NCBI GenBank assembly: GCA_028533045.1
Contig: JAQQAP010000037.1
Location: 62,001-126,000, forward strand
Source of the DNA: Spirochaetales bacterium
Lineage (GTDB): Bacteria > Spirochaetota > Spirochaetia > DSM-2461
DNA length: 64,000 nucleotides
Reading direction: 5' to 3'
The translations under genes were made by a program, and so were the position numbers. This document shows positions 26,458 to 37,800 of the stretch, piece by piece. Numbering within the stretch: position 1 is the stretch's first letter; the number at the start of each line of letters is the position of its first letter. Under the pieces are notes generated by a model, which saw only the letters and a list, made by a program, of their open reading frames with translations, was not told the DNA's origin and ran no database searches.

Positions 26458-26959
26458 TCAAGGCTCCCAGCAGTTGCTGTAGCTGATTAAGGGATTCCTC
26501 TGCGGAGAAGTGGAGGATGAACTGGCCCCCCGACTCTTCCCAGGGGAACTTGAGGTTGAGTCGGTCGTCTATGAGGATGGGGGTGGCGTGGCTCAGGTCA
26601 TTTTCGTGAAGCCAGTCCCATGCGAGAAGATGTTTTTCTTTGGACTTTCCACAAATGACGGGGATATCTTCTCCCAATTCCCGGCGGCACCACTCACGTT
26701 TTTGCGGTTCCGCCCATTTTCCCAATGGGAGGCCGGTAATAATTACCGGATCGAGGATGCGGGTTTTTTCCCATAAGTCCTGCCCGTCTTCGGTCCAGTC
26801 CAGTTTGGCGTAGAAGTTTTTTACGTGGGAAAGGACGGACCACATCTGTTTGGGAGTTTGATCCTCCGGGCTTTTTCCCGTGTAAAAATGCACTCCCCGG
26901 TTGAAGTCCACCATAACTCCGTCCAAATCCAGGAATAATTGATAGGCTTGATCTTCCAT
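26450..26959 (-). CDS. HAD-superfamily 5'-nucleotidase (NT5C-like)
   Basis: This 169-aa protein has the HAD motif I LFLDLDGVMVDFNRG, motif II with Thr in VIITGLP, a Lys in GKSKEKHLLAW and the acidic motif LIDDR. The set resembles 5'(3')-deoxyribonucleotidases (NT5C) and phage-type nucleotidases, which dephosphorylate nucleoside monophosphates. ATG 26959 is chosen because AGGAGGG lies just upstream; an earlier ATG at 26983 lacks this. Confidence 0.75.
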   Translation of the reverse strand: MEDQAYQLFLDLDGVMVDFNRGVHFYTGKSPEDQTPKQMWSVLSHVKNFYAKLDWTEDGQDLWEKTRILDPVIITGLPLGKWAEPQKREWCRRELGEDIPVICGKSKEKHLLAWDWLHENDLSHATPILIDDRLNLKFPWEESGGQFILHFSAEESLNQLQQLLGALTI

Positions 26960-27093
26960 AGGGTTCCCTCCTGTTTCATACAATAAGTTGGCAAAACAAT
27001 TTTATAGCTGTGGGGCAACTGATTTTAATATATCTAAATATTGATGTTTTTCCTATTAAAAAAACAAGTTCTTTAAAGTTTGGTCTAAATATT

Positions 27094-27145
27094 TTGCACT
27101 CTTTTTCATTTTAGTATATTCTTTACTTTATTCATTTAGTATATT
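27094..27145 (+). promoter_or_regulatory. Upstream region of transketolase with direct repeat
   Basis: CATTTTAGTATATT (27107-27120) recurs as CATTTAGTATATT (27133-27145), a direct repeat with a period of about 25 bp. Each copy contains a TATATT -10 candidate; TTGCAC at 27094-27099 is 15 bp before the first. The repeat could mean two alternative promoters or a repeated regulator site. The rest of the 225-bp gap shows nothing clear. Confidence 0.35.
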
Positions 27146-27184
27146 GAGTGTCGCAATATAATAGCGATTTAAGGAGTAAAAAAA

Positions 27185-29176
27185 GTGAAAAGTTCAATGC
27201 AGGCTAATGCCCTGAGAATTTTAGCCATGGACGGAGTTCAGAAAGCCAAATCGGGACACCCCGGCGCTCCCATGGGAATGGCCGATATGGCCGAAGTTCT
27301 TTGGAGAAGGAATCTTAAACATAATCCGGCCAATCCTCACTGGTTTAACCGGGACCGTTTTGTCCTTTCCAACGGACACGCTTCCATGCTCATATATTCC
27401 CTCCTTCACATGACCGGTTACGATTTGAGCCTGGAGGACTTGAAAAACTTTCGCCAGCTCGGTTCCAAAACTCCCGGTCACCCGGAATACGAAGATGTTC
27501 CCGGTGTAGATACGACTACCGGCCCTCTGGGACAGGGAATCACCAATGCCGTCGGTATGGCCCTGGCCGAGAAGATCCTGGCCGCCCGCTATAACAAAGA
27601 CAATTTTTCCGTTGTGGATCATCACACTTACTCCTTCCTGGGTGACGGCTGTATGATGGAAGGTATTAGCCACGAAGCCGCTTCTTTTGCCGGTACTCAT
27701 AAGTTGGGTAAGCTGATTGCCTTTTACGATGACAACGGTATTTCCATCGACGGCGAGGTGGAAGGCTGGTTTACCGACGATACGGGCAAACGATTTGATG
27801 CTTACGGCTGGCAGGTCATCGGTCCTATCGACGGTCATGACGGCGATGCTATTCAAAAGGCCCTTTCCGAGGCTAAAGCCGACGAAGAGCGACCTTCCCT
27901 TATTATCTGTAAAACCACAATCGGTTACGGTTCTCCCAACAAGGGAGGCAAGGAAGATTGTCACGGCGCTCCTTTGGGGGATGATGAGTGTAAACTGGTT
28001 CGTAAGGAACTGGGTTGGGAACATGAAGAGCTTTTTTATGTGCCCGAAGAACTTTATGCCGACTGGAACGCCAAAGAGAAGGGGGCCAAGGCCGAAGTCG
28101 AGTGGGACTCTCTTATGGCTGAATATGCCAAGGTTTATCCCGCCGAAGCCAAGGAGCTGACTCTCCGTATGGAAGGAAAGCTTCCCGAAGGATGGGAAGC
28201 GGAATATAACAAGTACGTTAAGGGGCTTATGACCGATGCCAAGGCTATCGCCTCCCGTAAGGCCTCTCTCCTGTCTCTCGAAGAGATGGGTAAGCTGGTT
28301 CCCCAGTTGGTGGGTGGTTCGGCCGACCTGGCTCCCAGTAACCTCACTTTTTGGTCCGGTTCCAAGAGTATTACCGCCGACGATGCGGACGGTAACTACA
28401 TCCACTTTGGGGTAAGGGAATTTGCCATGACCGCTCTGGTTAACGGAATGGTTCTTCACGGCGGTTTCCTCGCTTACAACGCGACCTTCCTTATCTTTAA
28501 GGATTATGCCCAGAACGCTATTAGAATGGCCGCTCTCATGAAGCAGCAGAGCATTCTTATCTATACCCATGACTCCATTGGGGTAGGGGAAGACGGTCCC
28601 ACCCACCAGCCCATCGAACAGGTGCCCACTCTGCGGCTCATGCCCGGTGTTCAGACCTGGCGTCCGGCGGACTGGATGGAAACGGCTATTGCCTGGCGGG
28701 AAGCTGTTAAGTACACCAGAGGCCCCAGTGCTCTGGCCCTTTCCCGTCAGAACCTTGAGCCCCTTCCCAGAACGGAAGCGCAGGTGGAAGACATTGCCCG
28801 GGGCGGTTATGTTTTGGAAGATTGTCAGGGCCATCCCGATATCATTCTAATTGCTACCGGTTCTGAAGTGAAACCCTGTGTGGACGCGGCGAAAATTATC
28901 CGTGCCAAGGGTAAGAAAGTGCGTGTGGTTTCCATGCCCTGTACGGAGCTCTTTGACGCTCAGAATGATGACTACCAGGAAGACGTACTTCCCCTGTCTG
29001 TAAAGAAGCGGGTTGCCGTGGAAGCCCAGAAGGGTGATATGTGGTACAAGTATGTGGGCCTTGAAGGGGCTGTTATCTCTATGGAAGGTTACGGCGCTTC
29101 CGGTCCCGGGGGAGAACTGTTTAAGCACTTTGGTTTTACAGCAGAAAATATTGCGGCCAAGGCCCTGCAGTTGTAG
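27185..29176 (+). CDS. tkt: Transketolase
   Basis: This 663-aa thiamine diphosphate enzyme of the pentose phosphate pathway moves two-carbon ketol units. It shows [18 protein letters not shown] near residue 20, TPP-binding [13 protein letters not shown] with [10 protein letters not shown], the pyrimidine-domain [18 protein letters not shown] and a C-terminal transketolase domain. Length is standard. The start is GTG 27185 because AAGGAG at 27171-27176 is 8 nt upstream; ATG 27197 would be 20 nt away. It is monocistronic, with its own upstream region and a strong terminator. Confidence 0.96.
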   Translation: MKSSMQANALRILAMDGVQKAKSGHPGAPMGMADMAEVLWRRNLKHNPANPHWFNRDRFVLSNGHASMLIYSLLHMTGYDLSLEDLKNFRQLGSKTPGHPEYEDVPGVDTTTGPLGQGITNAVGMALAEKILAARYNKDNFSVVDHHTYSFLGDGCMMEGISHEAASFAGTHKLGKLIAFYDDNGISIDGEVEGWFTDDTGKRFDAYGWQVIGPIDGHDGDAIQKALSEAKADEERPSLIICKTTIGYGSPNKGGKEDCHGAPLGDDECKLVRKELGWEHEELFYVPEELYADWNAKEKGAKAEVEWDSLMAEYAKVYPAEAKELTLRMEGKLPEGWEAEYNKYVKGLMTDAKAIASRKASLLSLEEMGKLVPQLVGGSADLAPSNLTFWSGSKSITADDADGNYIHFGVREFAMTALVNGMVLHGGFLAYNATFLIFKDYAQNAIRMAALMKQQSILIYTHDSIGVGEDGPTHQPIEQVPTLRLMPGVQTWRPADWMETAIAWREAVKYTRGPSALALSRQNLEPLPRTEAQVEDIARGGYVLEDCQGHPDIILIATGSEVKPCVDAAKIIRAKGKKVRVVSMPCTELFDAQNDDYQEDVLPLSVKKRVAVEAQKGDMWYKYVGLEGAVISMEGYGASGPGGELFKHFGFTAENIAAKALQL

Positions 29177-29206
29177 AACTTGAGAGTGCCGATTCGGCCA
29201 TAAGAG

Positions 29207-29249
29207 AAAGGGCAGCCCCTGTCAGATGACCGAGGGCTGCCCTTTTTTT
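29207..29249. terminator. Bidirectional intrinsic terminator
   Basis: AAAGGGCAGCCC (29207-29218) pairs perfectly with GGGCTGCCCTTT (29234-29245) across a 15-nt loop, followed by a T run (29243-29249). It sits between the convergent ends of transketolase and the 1877-aa lipoprotein. The complementary A-rich 5' side gives it some function on the reverse strand as well. Confidence 0.9.
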
Positions 29250-29261
29250 GTTTCCTTTTTT

Positions 29262-32200
29262 CTATTCTTCCTGAAGGTAAACCAGTTCGTAGCGGTCGGA
29301 CAGGTAAGAAATGGCTATGGAGCCGGTCCAGACGCTGCCCTTGTTGTACTCTATACAGGTTCGGGCGTCTTCTACTGTCTCTTCGGCGGGGACGATCATG
29401 TACTCCCAGACCGTTTCCGAGTCCACTGTGGTTTGGTAGGCGTATTTAAGACCGTCCACGGTGCTGGCCTTGTTCAGGTAGCGGTAGGAGACATGGGGTT
29501 CATCACCGTTAAGGATGAGGTCCGCCCCTTCACCGGAAGCTCCCTGGGTATCAATGGCTACGGCGTAGTCAAAGCTGTAGTTGCTGGTGCCGTCTGCGTC
29601 GGAAGCGTAAAGATAGAGAAGGTCGTTGTCTCCCGTATTGTAACAAACGGCATGGATATTACCGCTTGAATCTATCTTCATCATAATGTGGGTTCCCGAC
29701 TGGAGGGCGTAATCGTCGTCGGACTGGAAAACGGTCTGTCTGGTCCAGTTATCCGCTTCAGTCGTATCGGCGGAGCGGCTCCAGGCCAGTTTAAGGGTGC
29801 TGTTTTCGTTATCGTAGTACATGACTACCGGGTATCCCTCTTCGTCCAGGTCAATAGAGATGTATTCTCCGGCAGCGCTGGATTGGGTTTCTCCGTTGCT
29901 GACCACTTCATCGTCTTCCGAATCATAACCGCCGTCCAGTACAACCCAGCCTTTTTCGTTTGAATTGTTATTATTACTTACTGCTCCGCTTCCGTCGTCG
30001 TCAAATTGGGAATATTTGGCTGCTCCCGTATATTCGTCATAATAGACTACGTGGATTGAATCATCCTGTTCGGCAATACGGGGCTGCTGGAACTGAAGAA
30101 GTCGTTCATCATCACGAAGAGATTCAATTCCGTAATAGTAGTAATCGATGCTGCTGAAGCTTACACTGTTAGGAGCGTTTGCTGTGTAGACAGCCATCCA
30201 GCCCCATTGGCTACCGGACTGGTAGTTAGTTAAATAGGCAATATTCACTTCGTCGTCAGAATCAACATAGATGTCTGTATATTCGGGAGGATCGTAAGTG
30301 GTATAGAGCGATTCCTTCGTCCCGTCAATGGTATTCATCACCATCCGGTTCATACTTCGTTCGGACCAAACCGCATAGAGTTCTCCGCTGCTGTCCTGGC
30401 TCATTGAGGGGTAGCTTACGAATGTTTCATCGCTCTCGGCAAAGTAGTTCCCCGTACCCCAGACCGAGAGATAGCGGTCGTCATTCCAGAGTTCCGATTC
30501 GTCACTGCCCTCATCTTCGCTGTTGTAGGAGAGGTCATTATCGTTGCTGTTGTTAATCGATTCAATGCCGTTTACGGTCACACTTAAAGAGCCCGAGTTG
30601 CTTCCCACCGTATGGGAGGTGTTGCCATCCAGGTTAAAACCGTTCACGATGAGGATTTCTCCCGATTGAACGGGATATTTACCGTAGTGGGATCGGTTCG
30701 TATTGTAGTCTCCGTCCCGTTCCAGGGAGGTGATGTAGGGGACTATGTCTACGGTGAGGCTGTCGCTTCCATCGGAGCTGGTTCCTCCGGCGTCGCTAAT
30801 GGTAAAAGTCACCTCTACATCGTTGGCGGCTACGTCGGATATTTGGCTGGTGTCAAAGGTGAAGGTCCAGTTAAAGACATTTCCTTCCTCTTCGGTAATA
30901 AAGCCGGTGCTTCCTTCATCGGCGCTGTCCCCTTCAAGAGCGAAGGTCCAATCCCCGTCTGTGTCTGACAGAGCCCCTGTGGCTTCGTCGTAAACGTCAA
31001 AGGCCGCGTCTCCGTTATATCCGTCTATCAGGGCGGTTATGGTGGAAATCTTCTGGTTGTCCCAAGCCTTACCGTAGAAAATGACTTCTCCCGAAAGGTC
31101 TGCATCGCTTCCGTCGTGGGAGCTATCGTCGGCGTATTCCACATGTCCCATGACTTCATCATCTTCCAGGAGGATGTTGTCCGTATAGGAGTCCACGGAG
31201 GAGAGGGTTTTTGCCGAATCATCCTCTCCGTCACTGTAGAACTGACCAAAGGGGGCAATTCCCAAGGTGGGGGAGGTGTCGTCACTGTTATCCAGGTTCA
31301 TGGCCAGGGTTATGGTTTCGCCGCTATGGCCGGAAGACTGATTCAGGGCTTCCGTATCGTAGATAATAAGGCTGTAGGTGGCTCCGTTGGAGTCAGTATC
31401 ATTTCCAAAGCTGCCGATATCTATCGTTACAGAATCATCGGAGAAATCCCCGGAGAAGCTGCCGCCGCTTCCGTATGTGTCGGTTAGGGTATAGCTGACG
31501 GTGCCGTTACCGGTATCGCTCGTTTTATTGATTGTTACGGTGAGTAGATTGTTTCGTACTGTAAAGTCGGTGCTGTCGTAATCACTGGTAAAAGTCGTCG
31601 ATTCGTCCGAATCCACAGTCCCGCTGTAATCCAGGTCTGTGGCCAATTCGATGGAGGAGATGAGAGGGGGATTGTTTCCTATGAATAGTTCTTCCGAGCT
31701 GTGGCTAATATTTCCCGCTTCATCGTAAATCAGATAGTGGACAGTCATTTCCCCGTCGGGAAGGAGAGTCGAATCGATCTGGGCCCACCAGTTGTAGTCA
31801 TCCCCGCTCTGGCTCAGGCTTTCGATATAGCCGTCCCCGTCGCTGTCGGATACTCCCATTTCCGTAAAACTGTCAATGCTGATCAGGTAGTCGGAGGAGT
31901 CGGGAAGGGAAATCGATTCTACCGTATCGGAATTGTCCCGGTTTTTCACGGTGAGGCTTGTTGAGGAGCTGCTGCTGTCTCCTGTTCCCCCGTTGTAGTA
32001 GGTAGAGCTGTCTTCCAGGTAGAGGACGATTTTTTCAATCCCTTCCACTGTGCCCGAGTCGGTTCCCGTGTCGGTGGCGGTACCTGTTAGTTTATATTCG
32101 TCGCCGCTTACGTCGGTGGAGGCGGTATAGCTTCCTTCGGGGTAGTAGTTGTCCACCGAGAGTGAGACTGAGTAGTAGGTGGTATAGGGGTTGGGGTCCG

Positions 32201-34895
32201 TATTGTCGGTAGCCTTAATGTTTATGGTAAAGGTTCCCGACGTATCGGCAAAGATTCCGTCGTTTATAGTATCCACGGGAATGTGGATCTGCTTGCGCAG
32301 GTAACCGTCTTCGTCGGCCAGATCCCAGGTTATGGAGGAGTCGTCGTCAATCTGAGTCGTGCCGGAAAGGGGGCTCAGGTCGACCCGGTCTATCTGATCG
32401 ATGCCGCTCTCATCCTTCACGATGGCGTCTATCCAGAAGGAGCCGCTCACGATCATGCCGCTTTCATAGCTCTCCTCGTCGCCGCTGTCGGTACTGTCGT
32501 CAAAGTCGATTTCCACCTCTTCCACTATGGGGAGGGTGTTATCAATGGTAAGACTGACTTCGGTCCAGGAACTCTCCTTGTCGGCCGTAACGCCGTCTTT
32601 GGTATCCACCGCTCTTACGCGGAGATTGATTTCATTCTGTTCCCCTTCGGTGTCGCTGGCCAGTTCTCCGTCTTCGTTAATCGTAAAGGACCAGCTGCTT
32701 GTTCCGTCCGCTTCGTAAACGGCCGTTTCATCGTAGGTTCCGCTGCCGTCGGCATAGGCGGCTGCCGTATCGTCGTAGTCCCCGTCGCCGTTCACATCAA
32801 GCTGATATTCCACGGAATAGAGGGCGTCGTCATCGCTGGCCGTGCCGTAGACCTGTATTTCTCCGCCGGTTACCTCATCGTCTTCCGGACTGGTAATGAC
32901 AATTTCCGGCTGGTCCCCTTCCGGGTCGAGATAGAGGTAATAGTCTTCCATCACCGCTTCATTACCCACCTCGTCGATGGCGCGGACATAAATGTATAGT
33001 TCCCAGATATTACTGTCCGCCGAGGTTTCCGTAGCGTAGTCGGAAGAGGCGTAGTATTCCAGGTTGGACAATTCGTAGGTCCAGGAGTAGGTACTGTCTT
33101 CCAACAGTTCCCAGTCGTCCGTTTCCCTGTCCCCGTAATCGCCCACATAGATTTCAATGCTCTCCATGTTGGTGTTGTCGTCGCAGGCCCCGTAAATGGT
33201 TACCGAACCGTTGTGTGTGGTACCGGAAAGGGGATCGATGATTTCTATGGTGGGGGCGGTGGCATCCTTGCGGAAGTACCAGGTCTTTATGGCGCCCAGG
33301 GAGTAGACAGTTAGAGTATGGAGTCCGTCGTCCAGGGCGTCATAGTCAGTCTGAGTCAGGCCCCAGGACCAGGAGGTGCCGCTTCCCGTGGCATCGCTGT
33401 AATCGCCGTCGTCAATTTTCACCGATACGTCGTCTATGGCGTATTCGTCGATAACACCTTCCAAGGTAAGAACGACCGAGGAACTGCTGGCTCCGTAGGT
33501 CTCGTTTTCATCGGGCCCTGTGATGGCAATGGTGGGATAGTCGCCGGTCACAATGGTAAAGGGGACTTCCACAGAAGGGGCGTAGGTTTCTTCACTGTCC
33601 TGAACGGTCATAATCAGGCTGTATTCCCCTGCGTCGAAGTACTCTCCCTCATCTTGAAGGGTGAGGGAAAATGTGACAGTGCTGTCAGACGATTCTGTTT
33701 CAATACCGTCCGAATCGTCGTCTTCCGTATTTTCCAGAGTCAGGAAGGGGGTGGTTTCACTGTCTTTGTAAAAGGAGACGGAAAGGCTGTCCTCGTCGAT
33801 GGTGGTATCGCTCCCGTCTGCGGGGTTGATGTAGCCTATTACGTCGCTCTTCTGATAGAGTTCGTTATCGGCCGCATCGGCGGCAGTGCTGTCCAGGTTC
33901 TGGTAGACGATTTCCGGCTGATCGTCGGAGGAGTAGGTGAAGCCGGCAAGACTTAACTGGTCCGTCTCCGGATTGGGGTAATGGCGGTACTCTTCCAGCT
34001 GGTCGTGGCCGGTTACCAGACTTCCTTCTTCAGGGGTATCCCGGTCGGCCAGGCCGATTTCGTCCATGGAGGGGAAGGTGTCCAGGTCATCTATCATATC
34101 ATAGAAATCGTCCCGGTGGAGATAGCCTTCGTTCACATTGCCCGCCTCGTCTTCGGCGTAAACCATGTAGGTGTAAATTTCTCCGTCGGTGAGAACGTCG
34201 GAGAGGGTTTCCCCATCGCTTTCCGATTTAAGGTAGAACCGAACGGACCATATGGTGGTGCCGCTGGCCGTTTTACTTACTTCTGTGCTGTCCGAGTAGT
34301 AAAGCTGATTATCACTGCTGTCGAATAGGGCGACTTCCACGTCGCTAAGGTCAAAGTCATCATAGACTTCTCCCTTAAGATCGATGTATTTGCTTATGGT
34401 GGTGCTCTCATCATGGGATTCGTCTATGCTGGAGTAGAGGAGGGGGGAGGTGATGAGTACGGTGGGCATGGTATTGTCCACCCAGCAGGTTTTGTCCACC
34501 GTTGTCGAACGTCCCGTGGTATCCAGAGCTGTAACGCTAAAGGTTTGCTCCCCTTCGGCCATGTCCGAATCGGCTCCGCTGCCCGAAGAAAGATCTACGG
34601 ACCAGGAGGATTCATCGCTAAAAGTCGCAAAGACTGTCCAGTCGGAACCGTCGGTCCCGGTGTAGGTCAGGCTGACCGTATCAACCGTTGTGTCATCGGT
34701 AACGGTTCCGCTTACGGTGGTTGTTCCCATGACATAGAAGTTTGCTTCCTGATCAATGCTCAGGTCGGGGGCATCCAGGTCAACCGAATCGCCCAGTCCC
34801 GGGGTGAGCATATCGCAGCTTATGAGAAATGCCGTTACAAGGACCGCCCCAAAGAGGAGGCCCGTTTTTATTCTTCTATTTTTAAATCGTTTCAT
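29262..34895 (-). CDS. Giant Ig-repeat surface lipoprotein A (1877 aa)
   Basis: The lipoprotein signal ends at Cys27 (FLISCDML). A long array of Ig/cadherin-like beta domains follows, each with a start of the type PTIEIIDPLSGTTHNGSV or PEIVITSPEDDEVTGG. Aspartate-rich calcium loops include DVNGDGDYDD, DSDGDGYIES and a canonical EF-hand loop DLDYSGTVDSDE. Toward the C-terminus an IPT/TIG-like piece (SHYGKYPVQSGEILIVNGFN) is followed by a propeller-like region ending in YELVYLQEE. The protein is very acidic and rich in Asp and Ser. It starts 1 bp after lipoprotein B, with AGGGGAGA as Shine-Dalgarno. An adhesin or cell-surface matrix role is likely; no enzyme motif is seen. Confidence 0.8.
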   Translation of the reverse strand: MKRFKNRRIKTGLLFGAVLVTAFLISCDMLTPGLGDSVDLDAPDLSIDQEANFYVMGTTTVSGTVTDDTTVDTVSLTYTGTDGSDWTVFATFSDESSWSVDLSSGSGADSDMAEGEQTFSVTALDTTGRSTTVDKTCWVDNTMPTVLITSPLLYSSIDESHDESTTISKYIDLKGEVYDDFDLSDVEVALFDSSDNQLYYSDSTEVSKTASGTTIWSVRFYLKSESDGETLSDVLTDGEIYTYMVYAEDEAGNVNEGYLHRDDFYDMIDDLDTFPSMDEIGLADRDTPEEGSLVTGHDQLEEYRHYPNPETDQLSLAGFTYSSDDQPEIVYQNLDSTAADAADNELYQKSDVIGYINPADGSDTTIDEDSLSVSFYKDSETTPFLTLENTEDDDSDGIETESSDSTVTFSLTLQDEGEYFDAGEYSLIMTVQDSEETYAPSVEVPFTIVTGDYPTIAITGPDENETYGASSSSVVLTLEGVIDEYAIDDVSVKIDDGDYSDATGSGTSWSWGLTQTDYDALDDGLHTLTVYSLGAIKTWYFRKDATAPTIEIIDPLSGTTHNGSVTIYGACDDNTNMESIEIYVGDYGDRETDDWELLEDSTYSWTYELSNLEYYASSDYATETSADSNIWELYIYVRAIDEVGNEAVMEDYYLYLDPEGDQPEIVITSPEDDEVTGGEIQVYGTASDDDALYSVEYQLDVNGDGDYDDTAAAYADGSGTYDETAVYEADGTSSWSFTINEDGELASDTEGEQNEINLRVRAVDTKDGVTADKESSWTEVSLTIDNTLPIVEEVEIDFDDSTDSGDEESYESGMIVSGSFWIDAIVKDESGIDQIDRVDLSPLSGTTQIDDDSSITWDLADEDGYLRKQIHIPVDTINDGIFADTSGTFTINIKATDNTDPNPYTTYYSVSLSVDNYYPEGSYTASTDVSGDEYKLTGTATDTGTDSGTVEGIEKIVLYLEDSSTYYNGGTGDSSSSSTSLTVKNRDNSDTVESISLPDSSDYLISIDSFTEMGVSDSDGDGYIESLSQSGDDYNWWAQIDSTLLPDGEMTVHYLIYDEAGNISHSSEELFIGNNPPLISSIELATDLDYSGTVDSDESTTFTSDYDSTDFTVRNNLLTVTINKTSDTGNGTVSYTLTDTYGSGGSFSGDFSDDSVTIDIGSFGNDTDSNGATYSLIIYDTEALNQSSGHSGETITLAMNLDNSDDTSPTLGIAPFGQFYSDGEDDSAKTLSSVDSYTDNILLEDDEVMGHVEYADDSSHDGSDADLSGEVIFYGKAWDNQKISTITALIDGYNGDAAFDVYDEATGALSDTDGDWTFALEGDSADEGSTGFITEEEGNVFNWTFTFDTSQISDVAANDVEVTFTISDAGGTSSDGSDSLTVDIVPYITSLERDGDYNTNRSHYGKYPVQSGEILIVNGFNLDGNTSHTVGSNSGSLSVTVNGIESINNSNDNDLSYNSEDEGSDESELWNDDRYLSVWGTGNYFAESDETFVSYPSMSQDSSGELYAVWSERSMNRMVMNTIDGTKESLYTTYDPPEYTDIYVDSDDEVNIAYLTNYQSGSQWGWMAVYTANAPNSVSFSSIDYYYYGIESLRDDERLLQFQQPRIAEQDDSIHVVYYDEYTGAAKYSQFDDDGSGAVSNNNNSNEKGWVVLDGGYDSEDDEVVSNGETQSSAAGEYISIDLDEEGYPVVMYYDNENSTLKLAWSRSADTTEADNWTRQTVFQSDDDYALQSGTHIMMKIDSSGNIHAVCYNTGDNDLLYLYASDADGTSNYSFDYAVAIDTQGASGEGADLILNGDEPHVSYRYLNKASTVDGLKYAYQTTVDSETVWEYMIVPAEETVEDARTCIEYNKGSVWTGSIAISYLSDRYELVYLQEE

Positions 34896-34896
34896 T

Positions 34897-37800
34897 TTAT
34901 TCTCCCCTCAAGTAAATGAGTTCGAATCGGTCGGAGAGGTAGGAAATGACCACATCTCCTGTCCAGTCCGGCGTTGTTACGGTGTTATATTCGATGCTGG
35001 TCCGCTGTTTGTCTCCGGTGGAAACTTTGTTCTCTGCCGGGACAATCATATATTCCCAGACAGATTCGGAGTCAACAGTGGTTTTGTAGGCGTATTTGAG
35101 CCCATCCAGGGTACCCACACTTATGCCCAGGTAGGAAATGTGGGGATTGTCCGACGAGTCCAGTGTGATATCGGAGAGTTTACCCACAGAACCGCTGTCG
35201 TCCACCACTTCTGCCAAGTCAAAATCATAGCTGCCGTCGGCCTGCTGTTCCCCGTAGAGGTAGAGCAGTTCCCCGGTGGAGTTCTGTCTACAGAGGGCGT
35301 GGATATTGTCGGAGGAGTCGATTTTCATGGCCACGTGCTGTCCTGCCGAATCGTCCCCGTAGGGATCGGAGGAGTCAAAAACTTCCTGGCGGACCCAGTC
35401 GGAAGTGGCCGTGGGGGTCGTGTTGTCGGCATAGGCCAGGCGCAGGGTCCCACCGTCCATGTCGTAATACATAACGACCGGGTAGCCGTCGGAAGTGAGA
35501 TCGATGGCAACGTATTCTCCGGCAGAGGAGGACTGGCTTACGCTGCCCGTCCCGTCGGCCACACCGATTCCGCCGTCATCGCCCATGTTAACAAAGAAGC
35601 TGATGTCACCTGTCAGATTGGCCGTATCCGGACGGGGATCGCTGGCATCGGTAATTTCCCAATAGATGGTTCCTTCCCCGGTCCCGTCCGTATAGGACTC
35701 AATAAGGCGGGCCACATAGGTATCGTCGTCGTGAATAGTAATAATTCTTCCCACAAGGTCGCCAGAATCGAGGCCATCCAGGTTGGCGTGAGTAATATGT
35801 CTATCTCCACCGTCGTTGGATGTCGTATCCAGGTCGCTAACATTATCACCTCGAAGAGTTGTTATATCAAAAACGCCGCCTGTGTCTCCCTCATCGTAGC
35901 CGCCGTCCAGAACGATCCATCCTTCTGTTACGGTTCCCATATTATTACCGTCATCGGCCACATAGGAGTACTTTACCGCATTGGTATTTACATCGTAGTA
36001 AGCGGTGTGCATGTGGTCGCCCACGGTGGCCACTTTGGGACGGAGGAACTGCCATACGTTTTGGTCCGCTCCGGCTCCCTCGACTCCGTAACCATAAATA
36101 TGGCTCCCCGAATCGCCCGTACTGTTTTGTATACCCACTAGAGAAGCGTTCTCCCCGTAAAGAATAATCCCTCCGGAGTTGTTAATATCGTAGGGCCCGA
36201 CTCCGCAGTATGGATTCACCCCAATATGGTTCGCCAGGTAGACAACTGTGGGAATTACATCGCCCGAATCGCTTGCGTCAATGGCAATATCGGTGTAGTC
36301 CGCCGGGTCATAGGTTTTTCCGATATTTCGGGCCGAACCTGTTTCATCGTAAATATTCCAATAGGTCGTATTAATTCCGTCCTGCCAGGAACCGTACAGG
36401 GTACCGTCACTTCCCATGGTGAGGGCGGGGTAGTAGCCGCTGTCATCCGTATCTGCCAGGTAGTGGTCTGCGTCCCAGACAGAGAGGTAGCGGTCGTCAT
36501 TCCACAGAGCCGATTCGTCGCTGCCGTCGTCTTCGCTATTATAGCTCAAGCCGTTGTCATTAAGGTTATTAATCGACTCAATACTGTTGACGGTCACACT
36601 AAAGTAGGAGGAATTATCACCCACTGTATAGCTTGTGTTTCCGTCCAGATTAAATCCGTTTACAGTAATAGTCTCGCCCACTTGTACGGGATATTTTCCG
36701 TAATGGGAGCGGTTTGTGTTGTAGGTTCCTCCCCTTTCCAGGGAGGTGATGTAGGGTACTACATCAAAGCTGAGGCTGTCACTGCCGTCGCTGCTTTCGC
36801 CGCCCACATCGCTAATGTCAAAGGTAATCGTCACATCGTTGGCGGCCACGTCGGAGATTTGGCTGGTGTCAAAGGTGAAGGCCCAGTTAAAGACGTTTCC
36901 CTTGTCCTCCGTAATATAGCCGGTGCTGCCCTCGTCGGCACTGTCCCCTTCCAGAGCGAAGGTCCAATCGGTCCCGGACTGGCTTCCTCCGGCGGACTGG
37001 TCGTACACTGTAAACGCTGTATCGCTGTTGTAGCCGTCAACTGTTGCGGTAATGGTATCAATCTTCTGGTTATCCCAGGCTTTTCCGTAAAAAATGACTT
37101 CTCCCGAAAGGTCCGCATCAGTTCCGTCATGGCTGCTGTCGGCGGCATACTCTACGTGGCCCTGAACTTCATCATCGCTGTCCAGGAGGATGTTGTCACT
37201 GTAGTCTTCCACATCTTCCAAAACTTTGGCGCTCTCATCGTCGCCGTCGTCGTAGTACTGTCCGAAGGGAGCTATGGCCAGGGTGGGGGAGGTTTCGTCC
37301 GTATTGTCTAAGTTCATGGCCAGAGTGATCGATTCATCACTGTAGCCGCCGGACTGGTTCAGCCCGACCGAATCGTACACCTGCAGGGTGAACTCAGCGC
37401 CGTTTTCCGAGCTTGTATCCCCGGCAAAACTGCTCATGTCAATGCTGCTCTCGGTTAAGGTGCCGTTTTGTTCCGATCCGTCATAGTAGAGGCTGTAATA
37501 AACCGTGCCGTTACCGCCTGTGCTGTTAACTGTCACGTTGAGCAGGTTATTTCTTACGGTAAAACCGGTGGTATCGTAGTCGTCGGTGTAAGTTGTACTT
37601 TCGTCGGCATCGATGGTACCGCTAAAGTCCAGGTCCGTTCCCAGTTCAATGGAGCTGATTTCGGGATGGTCGTTCATCACAAAAAGAGAGTCACTTGAAT
37701 GGCTGATATTTCCCGCTTCATCGTAAATAAGGCTGTGTAGGGTGATTGATCCGTCAGGCAGATTTGTGCTGTCGATTTCTGCGGTCCAGTCGTAGTCGTT

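Noticed and set aside
27221-28834. 537-codon open frame on the reverse strand of transketolase
   Set aside because: It is fully antisense to an unmistakable enzyme, shows no domain or signal, and results from codon bias that avoids stops in the complementary frame.
34756-36141. 461-codon forward open frame across the start of lipoprotein A and the end of B
   Set aside because: It is antisense to two well-supported lipoprotein genes; its Val/Gly/Ile-rich composition is the mirror of the Asp/Ser-rich repeats.
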